Assembly (NCBI GenBank): GCA_007116505.1
Contig: SKII01000090.1
Location: 1-5,585, forward strand
Direction: 5' to 3'
Length of the DNA: 5,585 nt
Origin: Nitriliruptoraceae bacterium
GTDB taxonomy: Bacteria > Actinomycetota > Nitriliruptoria > Nitriliruptorales > Nitriliruptoraceae
Made by a program: the position numbers and the translations under genes. Shown piece by piece: positions 1 through 5,585 of this stretch; position 1 is the first letter of the stretch; each line of letters begins with the position of its first letter. Below the pieces are notes generated by a model that worked only from the letters and a program-made list of their open reading frames with translations, ran no database searches and was not told the origin of the DNA.

Positions 1-172
1 ACTCCCCGACGATGCCGAGCGCCTCGCCGCGGCGCACGCTGTAGGACAGGCCGCGCACGGCCTCGACGTCGCCGTCGTCGGTCGCGAAGCGCACCGTGAG
101 GTCCTCGACCTCGAGGACGACGTCGTCGCTCGTGCCACGGAACCGTGACGTGCTGGCGGCCGCCTCGCTCAT
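1..172 (-). CDS. Oligopeptide-type ABC importer ATP-binding subunit (DppD/OppD-like), N-terminal 57 residues only
   Basis: This is the cytoplasmic ATPase that would power the importer encoded just upstream. The ATG at 172-170 overlaps the TGA of the preceding permease in an ATGA arrangement, so translation is probably coupled; only a weak GGTCGG lies upstream. After about 18 low-complexity residues (MSEAAASTSR...), the protein shows the usual first strand and A-loop region of this family: VLEVEDLTVRFATDDGDVEA, then a VRGLSYSV segment, then RRGEALGIVGE at residues 48-57. That last segment is exactly what precedes the Walker A loop (GESGSGKS in relatives), but the window ends there, so the Walker A, Q-loop, signature and Walker B motifs are not visible. 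Family members are usually about 320-350 residues, so most of the gene is missing. The position after both permeases supports DppD/OppD rather than another ABC class. Whether a DppF/OppF partner follows cannot be seen. Confidence 0.9.
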   Translation of the reverse strand, partial: MSEAAASTSRFRGTSDDVVLEVEDLTVRFATDDGDVEAVRGLSYSVRRGEALGIVGE

Positions 173-1101
173 CGCCGACCGACCAGCTGCTTCGGGTCCA
201 GCGCGTCGCGCAGCCCGTCGCCGATGAAGTTGATCGTCAGGCAGATGACGATGAGGAACGCGCCGGGGATGTAGAACAGGCGCGGCCGGGCGAACACCGC
301 GGTCTGCGCGTTCTGGATGAGGATCCCGAGCGACGTGTCGGGGATCGTGATGCCGAACCCGATGAACGACAGCGCGGCCTCGACGAGGATCGCGATGGCG
401 ATCACGAGCGTCGCGTCGACGATGATCACACCGAAGGCGTTGGGGACGATGTGCCGCCCGATGATGCGCCGGTCCGAAGCTCCGAGCGCGCGCGCCGCCT
501 CGATGAACTCCTGCTCGCGCAGCGACAGCACGACGCCGCGCACGACACGGGCGGTCGACAGCCAGCCGAACGCGCCGATGATGAGCGCGACGTGGTACCA
601 CTGGGTGCCGCGCGTCTGGCTCGCGAGCACCAGCACGACGGCGAGCAGCGGGATGATGATGAGGATGTCGACCGTGCGCATGATGACCGCGTCGACGCGG
701 CCGCGGTAGTACCCGGCGAGCGCGCCGAAGAGCGTCCCGAAGCCGCTCACCATGATCGCGACGACGAAGCCGACCTTCAGGCTCTGCTGAGTCGCCCGCA
801 TCATCTGGCCCATGTAGTCGTGGCCGGCGCGGGTCGTCCCGAACGGGTGGGCGAGCGAGGGGCCCTCGTCGCTCGGGATCGCGCGGTTCAGCGTGTGGTC
901 CCACTGCCACAGCAGCGGTCCGAGGAACGCGAACGCGACGATGAGGAGCAGCACGACGAGGCTCGCCATCGCCAGACGGTGGCGCACGAAGCGGCTGAGC
1001 ACGATGCGGAGCTGGGAGCGCTCGACCGTCGCGATCGCCTCTGCGTCGCCGATCGGGCCGCGTCCGGAGCCGCTCCCGGGTGTGGTGATGTCAGCCGCCA
1101 T
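169..1101 (-). CDS. ABC importer inner-membrane permease, DppC/OppC-like
   Basis: A 310-residue membrane subunit of a peptide/nickel-class importer that pairs with the DppB-like permease to form the substrate channel. A hydrophilic N-terminus (residues 1-40) is followed by a first membrane segment at about 44-66, as in OppC_N domains. The conserved periplasmic block HPFGTTRAGHDYMGQMM lies at 85-101 and corresponds to HPFGTDxLGRDxLSR in relatives; several hydrophobic spans follow. The ATPase-docking EAA loop is clear at 200-220: EAARALGASDRRIIGRHIVPN. The C-terminus ends in the family-typical NFIGDGLRDALDPK (291-304). The length is normal. The ATG at 1101-1099 was chosen because GAGGAT sits just upstream, inside the last codons of the preceding gene, which this gene overlaps by 11 bp. 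It also overlaps the ATPase gene by 4 bp downstream. One operon with coupled translation is inferred. The fold and role are secure; the substrate is not. Confidence 0.96.
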   Translation of the reverse strand: MAADITTPGSGSGRGPIGDAEAIATVERSQLRIVLSRFVRHRLAMASLVVLLLIVAFAFLGPLLWQWDHTLNRAIPSDEGPSLAHPFGTTRAGHDYMGQMMRATQQSLKVGFVVAIMVSGFGTLFGALAGYYRGRVDAVIMRTVDILIIIPLLAVVLVLASQTRGTQWYHVALIIGAFGWLSTARVVRGVVLSLREQEFIEAARALGASDRRIIGRHIVPNAFGVIIVDATLVIAIAILVEAALSFIGFGITIPDTSLGILIQNAQTAVFARPRLFYIPGAFLIVICLTINFIGDGLRDALDPKQLVGRR

Positions 1102-2101
1102 AGCGGATCCTCGGGTCGAGCACGCCGTAGAGCAGGTCGGCGACCAGGTTGGCGAGGACGATGATGACCCCGGCGATCATGATGAAGCCCATGATGGCGT
1201 ACGTGTCGCGGGCGGTCAGCGCCTCGATGAAGAACACGCCGAGCCCGCGCCAGCGGAAGATCAGCTCGACGATGAGCGAGCCCGTGAGCGCACCGGAGAC
1301 GGTCAGCGCGGACAGGGTCACGACGGGGATGAGCGCCGTGCGCAGCGCGTGGCGGCGCATCACGGTCGCCCGCGGGAGCCCCTTCGCCCGCGCGAGCCGC
1401 ACGTAGTCGCTGTTGAGCACCTCGAGCATCGACGCGCGCTGGAAGCGGCTGATGACCGCGTAGCCGGTGAGCATGAGGACGAGCGTGGGGAGCGTGAGGT
1501 GGCTGAGGAGGTCGAGGAAGCGCTCCCATGTCCCGAGGCTGTCGTACTCGGCCGACCTGGCCCCGAACGTGCGGAAGAGCCGCGCATCGAGCCGGAGGTT
1601 GACCCAGACACCGAGCTCCTTCGCGAGCGCGGCCAGCCAGAACGTCGGCATCGCGAGGGCCAGGAACCCGATGAACGTGAGGGCGTTGTCGGTGCGTGAG
1701 TACTGCTTCACCGCGCTCACGACACCCGTGACGACCGCGAGGATCAGTCCGGCGGCCGTGGCGATGAGCACGAGGCGGAACGTGATCCAGAAGCGGGTCG
1801 CGACCTCCTCGCCGATGTCGAGGTTGCGGACGGACGGACCCCACTTGCCCTGCAGCAGGCCGATGTCGTCGTTCGTGTCACCGATGCCGGTGAGCCACAG
1901 CCAGTAGCGCTCAGGGATGGAACGGTCGAGGTAGAGGAACTCGCGTCGCTCCTGGATGGTGGCCTCGGGGACCGGCGGCTCGGCGAAGACGAGGTCGGAG
2001 AGCGGGTCGCCCGAGACGTCCACGAGCACGAAGGTGAAGAACGTCGACGCGATCAGGATGGGGATGGTCGCGAGGAGACGACGTGCGGCATAGGCCAGCA
2101 C
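1091..2101 (-). CDS. ABC importer inner-membrane permease, DppB/OppB-like (GTG start, 336 residues)
   Basis: First permease of the importer. I start it at the GTG at 2101-2099, giving MLAYAARRLLATIPILIAST, the classic DppB beginning (short basic stretch, then the first membrane helix at about 9-29). GGAAGG lies 8 nt upstream of this GTG. The frame stays open to a TTG at 2149, but that start lacks a good ribosome-binding site and would add 16 non-family residues. A periplasmic region with GDPLSDL (31-37) and RREFLYLDRSIPERYWLWL (52-70) matches the family's GDP...R..LGLD.P...RY pattern. The usual GDxGxS element that follows is not recognisable; GLLQGKWGPSVRN (81-93) stands there instead. Hydrophobic spans follow at roughly 105-130, 140-162, 203-219, 255-283 and 300-326. 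The EAA-type loop is at 233-259, including YVRLARAKGLPRATVMRRHA. The C-terminus ends VLDPRIRYGG, a typical DppB ending. The 3' end overlaps the DppC-like gene by 11 bp. Confidence 0.95.
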   Translation of the reverse strand: MLAYAARRLLATIPILIASTFFTFVLVDVSGDPLSDLVFAEPPVPEATIQERREFLYLDRSIPERYWLWLTGIGDTNDDIGLLQGKWGPSVRNLDIGEEVATRFWITFRLVLIATAAGLILAVVTGVVSAVKQYSRTDNALTFIGFLALAMPTFWLAALAKELGVWVNLRLDARLFRTFGARSAEYDSLGTWERFLDLLSHLTLPTLVLMLTGYAVISRFQRASMLEVLNSDYVRLARAKGLPRATVMRRHALRTALIPVVTLSALTVSGALTGSLIVELIFRWRGLGVFFIEALTARDTYAIMGFIMIAGVIIVLANLVADLLYGVLDPRIRYGG

Positions 2102-2115
2102 AGCCCCCCCCTTCC
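2102..2115 (-). promoter_or_regulatory. Strong ribosome-binding site with an eight-G run before the DppB-like gene
   Basis: Read on the minus strand, the bases are GGAAGGGGGGGGCT followed by the GTG start at 2101. GGAAGG at 2115-2110 is an 8-nt spacing from the GTG, which decides the start in favour of 2101 over the TTG at 2149. The run of eight G (2111-2104) lies in the spacer. A change of length there would alter spacing, not reading frame. Confidence 0.75.
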
Positions 2116-2165
2116 TGCCCGCTGCCCCCACCCCCGTGAGGTCCCTCAAGCGCCCACGGATACTA

Positions 2166-2199
2166 ACGGGTCCGGGGCGCCGTGGCGCCCCGGACCCGT
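2166..2199 (-). terminator. Intercistronic hairpin, terminator-like but without a U-tract
   Basis: A perfect inverted repeat with 16-bp arms (2166-2181 and 2184-2199; arm ACGGGTCCGGGGCGCC) separated by only GT, so the real loop is probably CGTG or CACG with a 15-bp stem. It lies 26 bp past the binding-protein stop and about 64 bp before the permease start. On the minus-strand transcript the stem is followed by TAGTATCC, not by a run of U, so full intrinsic termination is doubtful. Such stems between a binding-protein gene and its permease genes are known in ABC operons to stabilise the upstream mRNA segment or stop part of the transcripts, so that binding protein exceeds permease. That role is inferred here. 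The stem itself is directly visible. Confidence 0.7.
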
Positions 2200-2224
2200 C
2201 AGATCCGCGCTGAGAGCGTCGTGC

Positions 2225-4018
2225 TCAGTTCGCGAGCACGCCCCACTCGTTCAGGTTGTACTGCGCACGGAGGCTCGAGAAGTTGTTGTCCCGGATGTTG
2301 GCGACGGAGTCCCGCACGAACGTGAAGTTCAGCGAGTCCCACATCGGCAGCACGTAGGCCTCCTCGAGGACGATCCTCGCGGCGTCGTGGACGAACGGGA
2401 CGGACAGGCTGGCGTCGACCTGGTTGGCGGCCGCCGTCACGAGCTCGTCCACCTCGGCGTTGTCGAGCTTGCCGAAGTTGCTCCCGCTGTCGCTCTTCCA
2501 GTACTGCTGGGGCGCCGTGGTGAAGAGCGGCGAGCCCGACCATCCGAAGATGACCAGCTCGTACTCACCACCGACGAGCGCGGCACCCAGCTGGTCCGTC
2601 GGCTCCGGGACGACCCGGATGCCGATCTCGGCCAGCCAGTCCTGGGCGAACTCGACGAACGTCGCACGGTTCTGGTTCGCAGCGAGGAACGAGAAGCGCA
2701 TGTCCCGAACGGCGGAACCGTCGGGAGCGCGCAGCGCGCCCGCGCCACCGTCCATGCCGGTGTAGCCGGCCTCCGCGAGGATCGCCCGGGCCGCCGCGAC
2801 GTCACCGTCGCCGTAGCCGAAGTCCGACACGAGGTCGAGGTAGTTCGGGCTGGCGGAGGTGAAGTTGTGGTGGCCACGACGCGGCGGACGGGCCGACTCG
2901 TCGAACAGGCGCTCACGTGCGAACTCGACGTCGATCGCCGTGAAGATCGCCTGACGCAGCGCCTGGTCCGGCACGGTGACGAGGTTCATGTCGACGTGCT
3001 CCCAGACCGCTCCACCCGAACCGACCTGGGTGTAGACGCCCTGCGCGCGAGCGAAGTCCTCGAGCAGCTCCGGGGTGAACGACGCCGGCGAGCCGCCGTC
3101 GAGCTCACTGTTCTGCACGGCCGGCAGCCACGAGCCACGGTCCGTCACGAACTCCTTGACGATGCGGTCGACCGACGGGTCCACCTCGCCGTACCACAGC
3201 GGGTTCGGGACCATGATGACGCGCTCGTTGCGGTCCCAGAAGTCGACGATGTAGGGGCCACCCGAGTACTCGGGGATGTTGCGGTAGAAGTACTCGGAGG
3301 TCGCGCCCATGATCTCCGGGGCGGCCTGCCAGTTGAGGCCCGACCAGTGCGCCGGGTAGGAGATGCCGCCGCGGCCGAACCACTCCGGGTCGACGACGCC
3401 GTCCTTCATGGTGATGGTGACGGTCTTGCCGCCGTCGCTGCCCTCGATGGACTCGACGTTCTCCCAGAAGAGGGTCGCACGCGGCTGGCAGCCGACGCAC
3501 AGGTCCTCGCGGCCGCTGTTGTGGTACCAGTGCCAGAGGAAGTCATCGACGTCGATCGCCGTGCCGTCGCTCCAGACCGCCTCAGGACGGATCTTGTACT
3601 GGATCGTCTGCGGCGACTCGTTGATGATCTCCGGCTCGGCGGCGAGGAGGTCGAAGTCCCACGTCCACGCGCCGTCGGGGCCGAACGAGCCCATGGTCGG
3701 GAACAGGCCCTCCATCGCCTGGAGCAGGTAGACCGAGCCGCCGTCCGGACGGTGGATGTTGAAGACGGCGTCGTGGCCCTGGTCGATCAGCCACGTGACC
3801 GTGCCGCCGGCCGCACGCGGGCCGGAGTTGCAGGTCGCGTTGGTCACGCAGTCCTCGAGGCCCGGCGAGGCCACGAAGTCCTCGGACGGACCGGCGTCGG
3901 GCGCCGGGGTCGGCGACGGTGTGGGTGCGGCCGGCTCGTCGCTGCCGCCGCAAGCGGCGAGCAGGAGTGCGGTCGCACCGATGGCCGCGGCGAGGCGCCG
4001 CGAACGGATGCTCCTCAT
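2225..4018 (-). CDS. Extracellular solute-binding lipoprotein, family 5 (peptide-type ABC importer)
   Basis: A 597-residue lipoprotein that would capture the substrate outside the membrane and deliver it to the permeases. The signal peptide MRSIRSRRLAAAIGATALLL is followed by the lipobox L20-A-A-C23, so Cys23 would be lipidated after cleavage. A Pro/Thr/Ser tether spans about 27-45. The SBP_bac_5 fold follows from about residue 72. Recognisable blocks are YKIRPEAVWSDGTAIDVDDF (141-160; the family pattern is WSDGxxxxxxDF), YSGGPYIVDFW (251-261), VPNPLWYG (270-277), LRQAIFTAIDVEFARERLF (354-372) and AARAILAEAGYTG (409-421). Four cysteines besides Cys23 occur as two close pairs, C57/C63 and C174/C177, possibly disulfides. 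At about 600 residues it is somewhat longer than the enteric DppA/OppA proteins. AAGGGGG lies 8 nt before the ATG, supporting this start. Related actinobacterial proteins include LpqW-like lipoproteins that are not simple importers, but the permease genes next door favour an importer. The ligand is unknown. Confidence 0.95.
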   Translation of the reverse strand: MRSIRSRRLAAAIGATALLLAACGGSDEPAAPTPSPTPAPDAGPSEDFVASPGLEDCVTNATCNSGPRAAGGTVTWLIDQGHDAVFNIHRPDGGSVYLLQAMEGLFPTMGSFGPDGAWTWDFDLLAAEPEIINESPQTIQYKIRPEAVWSDGTAIDVDDFLWHWYHNSGREDLCVGCQPRATLFWENVESIEGSDGGKTVTITMKDGVVDPEWFGRGGISYPAHWSGLNWQAAPEIMGATSEYFYRNIPEYSGGPYIVDFWDRNERVIMVPNPLWYGEVDPSVDRIVKEFVTDRGSWLPAVQNSELDGGSPASFTPELLEDFARAQGVYTQVGSGGAVWEHVDMNLVTVPDQALRQAIFTAIDVEFARERLFDESARPPRRGHHNFTSASPNYLDLVSDFGYGDGDVAAARAILAEAGYTGMDGGAGALRAPDGSAVRDMRFSFLAANQNRATFVEFAQDWLAEIGIRVVPEPTDQLGAALVGGEYELVIFGWSGSPLFTTAPQQYWKSDSGSNFGKLDNAEVDELVTAAANQVDASLSVPFVHDAARIVLEEAYVLPMWDSLNFTFVRDSVANIRDNNFSSLRAQYNLNEWGVLAN

Positions 4019-4059
4019 GGGATAGTCCCCCTTGGTTCATCGAGGAGGGACGGTCCCCC
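4019..4059 (-). repeat. Duplicated GGGGGACnnTCCC element in the leader of the binding-protein gene, including its ribosome-binding site
   Basis: On the plus strand GGGATAGTCCCCC (4019-4031) and GGGACGGTCCCCC (4047-4059) are direct repeats starting 28 bp apart, differing at two central bases. On the minus strand each reads GGGGGACnnTCCC and can fold on itself into a very short hairpin. The copy nearest the gene contains the ribosome-binding site: AAGGGGG at 4033-4027, 8 nt from the ATG at 4018. GTCCC of the far copy (4057-4053 plus strand) can pair either with its own GGGAC or with the GGGAC at the ribosome-binding site. A protein operator or a translation-control fold is possible, but the G-rich and C-rich composition could also produce this by chance. 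Confidence 0.45.
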
Positions 4060-4077
4060 CCGGAACTGGACCCGCTG

Positions 4078-4106
4078 AGGCTACTACCGCCCCCGTGGGT
4101 TGGCCA
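4078..4106 (-). promoter_or_regulatory. Candidate sigma70-type promoter for the importer operon
   Basis: On the minus strand TGGCCA (4106-4101; four of six matches to TTGACA) is followed after exactly 17 bases by TAGCCT (4083-4078; fits TAnnnT). A transcript starting near 4071 would carry a leader of about 50 nt. This is the only reasonable pair I found in the 172-bp gap. Both hexamers are weak, and actinobacterial promoters vary widely, so this is a suggestion only. Confidence 0.3.
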
Positions 4107-4144
4107 CAGAACGGTGACGGGAGAATGAACGGCCGGGAACGGCC

Positions 4145-4199
4145 CCTCAGTCCGCCCTCAGTCCGCCCTCAGCCCGCCCTCAGCCCGTCCTCAGCCCGC
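4145..4199 (-). repeat. Five tandem 11-bp repeats overlapping the peptidase stop codon
   Basis: On the minus strand the unit is GCGGGCTGAGG, repeated head to tail at 4199-4189, 4188-4178, 4177-4167, 4166-4156 and 4155-4145. The only changes are one G-to-A in the second unit (ACGGGCTGAGG) and GCGGAC for GCGGGC in the fourth and fifth. The first unit encodes the last two residues (Ala-Gly) of the peptidase and its TGA stop. Every unit carries a TGA, and because 11 is not a multiple of 3, the array places stops in all three frames. It probably arose by slippage duplication of the gene's own 3' end. No inverted symmetry suggestive of a terminator is present within it. Confidence 0.9.
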
Positions 4200-5585
4200 G
4201 AGGACGAGCTCCCGGAGGTGGTCGAGGCCCACGCAGCCGGACCCGAGGACGTCCGCGTGGAAGGCCCGGAGGTCGAACGCCTCGCCCTCGCGGGCCCGGC
4301 GCTGCTCACGCAGCTCGACGATGGCGCGCTGTCCGACGGCGTAGCTGATCGCCTGCGCCGGCCAGCCGAGGTAGCGGGTCACCTCGGAGCGGGCCGTCGC
4401 CTCGTCGAGGAACGCGAGCCGGGTCAGCGCCTCGACCGCGTGCTCGAACTCCCACGCCTCGCCCGGGTGCAGCGGTGCGTCGTCGGGGATCGGCAGGCCG
4501 AGGTGGAGCCCGAGGTCGACGACGACCCGCACGGCGCGCATGAGCGACGTGCCGAGGTAGCCGAGCTCGTACTCCGGACGCTCGAGCTCACCGAGCTCGT
4601 CCATCAGCTGCTCGGCGTACAGCGCCCAGCCCTCGCCGTAGCCGGGACGCCATGCGAGCAGGCGGTGCGCCCGAGACAGCCGGTCGGACAGGCCGACCTG
4701 GATGCCGATCTGGAGGTGGTGGCCCGGGAAGCCCTCGTGGTACGCGGTCGAGACCTGGTCGAACAGCGGGACCTGGACGGCGTCACCGAGCGACCACCAG
4801 ATGGTCCCCGGGCGGGAGAAGTCCTCGCTCGGGCCGTGGTACCAGGCGGCGAGCGGTGCACCGGGCGCCACCGTGTTCACCGTCACCGTACGGATGTGCT
4901 CCGGCACGTCGAAGTGGACGTCGGTGAGCTTCGCCAGCGCGATCTCCTGGCGCTCCTGCATCGCATCGCGGAACGCGGCCTGCGACTCCGCGGCGTACGC
5001 GGGGTCCGTGCGCAGCCGGTCGAGCACCCCGTCGAGGTCCGTCGACGGGTCGATGCGGCGCGCGACCTCGTGGGCACGCTCGCGCAGCACGGCGATGCGC
5101 TCCCAGCCCCATGCGTAGGTCGCCTCGAGGTCGAGGTCCGTGCCGAGGAACCGGCGGGCGTTGCGGCGGTAGCGCTCCTCGCCGACGCCGTCCGCGACCG
5201 GGGCGTCGGGCAGGTAGACCTCCTCGAGGCGACGGGCGGTCTCGATGCAGGCGACGCTCACGCTCTCCCGCGCCGCGTCGCAGCGGGCGGCGAGGTCCGG
5301 GTGCGCCTCGGCGACCTGGTCGAGCTTCTGCTGGTAGGCACCGGACGGTTCGACGCCCTTGCGGAGCTGCTCGGCGAGGGCCTCGACCTGACGGCGAGCG
5401 ACGAGGAAGCCCTTCCGGCGGCCCTCGTCGACCTTCCCCCACCAGCCGTCGAGCGCCTCACCGATCGTCTCGAGGCGGGTCAGCAGATCGCTGGCCTGCT
5501 CGGCGGTCGCGAACGACTGCAGCTCGACGAGCGAGCGCATGCCCGGCACCGTCGACGCGAGATGGTTGATGTCGTAGTAGTGGTC
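4191..5585 (-). CDS. DUF885-family putative zinc metallopeptidase, 5' end outside the window
   Basis: The visible 464 residues run in frame from the window edge (DHYYDINHLAST...) to a TGA at 4193-4191; the true start lies beyond 5585. Numbering from the edge, the key motif HEGFPGHH is at 283-290 (bases 4739-4716). This matches the HExxPGHH signature of DUF885 proteins, where HExxH-type histidines and a downstream glutamate are thought to bind zinc. GEGWALYAEQLMDELG follows at about 317-332 and would supply that glutamate. An upstream block ERYRRNARRFLGTDLDLEAT (137-156), then YAWGWE, and a C-terminal block TRYLGWPAQAISYAVGQ (403-419) are also typical. Family members are usually about 550-600 residues, so roughly 100 N-terminal residues are probably missing. 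No signal peptide can be judged. Some relatives are annotated as dipeptidyl or carboxypeptidase-like enzymes, but substrates are poorly known. The gene is on the same strand as the importer, 172 bp upstream of it, so a shared role in peptide use is plausible but unproven. Confidence 0.92.
   Translation of the reverse strand, partial: DHYYDINHLASTVPGMRSLVELQSFATAEQASDLLTRLETIGEALDGWWGKVDEGRRKGFLVARRQVEALAEQLRKGVEPSGAYQQKLDQVAEAHPDLAARCDAARESVSVACIETARRLEEVYLPDAPVADGVGEERYRRNARRFLGTDLDLEATYAWGWERIAVLRERAHEVARRIDPSTDLDGVLDRLRTDPAYAAESQAAFRDAMQERQEIALAKLTDVHFDVPEHIRTVTVNTVAPGAPLAAWYHGPSEDFSRPGTIWWSLGDAVQVPLFDQVSTAYHEGFPGHHLQIGIQVGLSDRLSRAHRLLAWRPGYGEGWALYAEQLMDELGELERPEYELGYLGTSLMRAVRVVVDLGLHLGLPIPDDAPLHPGEAWEFEHAVEALTRLAFLDEATARSEVTRYLGWPAQAISYAVGQRAIVELREQRRAREGEAFDLRAFHADVLGSGCVGLDHLRELVLAG

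Noticed and set aside
145..1164. A 339-codon open frame on the plus strand, opposite the DppC-like permease
   Set aside because: Highly charged, Arg/Asp/Glu/His-rich translation without motifs; the complementary strand carries an unmistakable permease with an EAA loop.
2102..2149. Upstream TTG start for the DppB-like permease (352 residues)
   Set aside because: No good ribosome-binding site precedes the TTG, and the extra residues are unlike DppB N-termini. The GTG at 2101 has GGAAGG at 8-nt spacing and gives a typical N-terminus.
3582..4040. A 152-codon minus-strand frame starting at the ATG at 4040, just upstream of the binding-protein start
   Set aside because: It runs out of frame through the lipoprotein gene, and its Arg/His/Pro-rich translation is a shadow product. 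The ATG at 4018 gives a proper lipoprotein signal.
2387..4078. A 563-codon open frame on the plus strand, opposite the binding-protein gene
   Set aside because: It mirrors the binding-protein gene, has an Arg/Asp/Val-rich composition typical of antisense frames in GC-rich DNA, and shows no recognisable domain. The opposite strand encodes clear family motifs.
4127..4144. GAACGGCC direct repeat, also readable as a 5-bp GGCCG/CGGCC stem with a GGAA loop
   Set aside because: Too short to support a terminator or operator in such GC-rich sequence, and there is no U-tract on either strand.
5547..5549. GTG near the window edge as the start of the peptidase
   Set aside because: The frame stays open to the window edge with plausible coding sequence (DHYYDINHLAST), and the family is about 100 residues longer, so this GTG is an internal valine.

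Overview
The window looks like chromosomal DNA of a high-GC Gram-positive bacterium, most likely an actinobacterium. Evidence: very GC-rich third codon positions, long spurious antisense open frames, a lipoprotein signal (LAAC lipobox) followed by a Pro/Thr/Ser-rich tether, and GTG used as a start. I cannot name the genus from the sequence. All five genes lie on the minus strand, so transcription runs from base 5585 towards base 1.

Layout in transcription order. (a) 5585-4191: a DUF885-family, gluzincin-like putative metallopeptidase, cut at its 5' end by the window edge. (b) 4190-4019: a 172-bp gap. It holds five tandem 11-bp repeats that start on the peptidase stop codon, a weak promoter candidate, and a duplicated G-rich/C-rich element in front of the next gene. 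(c) 4018-2225: a family-5 extracytoplasmic solute-binding lipoprotein. (d) 2224-2102: a 123-bp gap with a perfect 16-bp-stem hairpin and a strong ribosome-binding site containing an eight-G run. (e) 2101-1091: a DppB/OppB-type permease. (f) 1101-169: a DppC/OppC-type permease overlapping the previous gene by 11 bp. (g) 172-1: the first 57 residues of a DppD/OppD-type ATPase, overlapping by 4 bp (ATGA) and running off the window just before its Walker A motif.

Together these form the standard order of a peptide/nickel/opine-class ABC importer: binding protein, two permeases, ATPase. The lipoprotein would capture the substrate outside the membrane, the permeases form the channel, and the ATPase (probably with a second ATPase beyond the window) drives uptake. 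The substrate cannot be read from sequence; oligopeptides are the default guess. The peptidase-like gene upstream on the same strand fits peptide use, but the 172-bp gap means co-transcription is not assured.

I found no RNA genes, mobile elements, CRISPR arrays or clearly novel multi-gene system. The most interesting details are non-coding: the stop-codon repeat array, the intercistronic hairpin, and the duplicated 5'-leader element. No gene-free stretch exceeds 300 bases.
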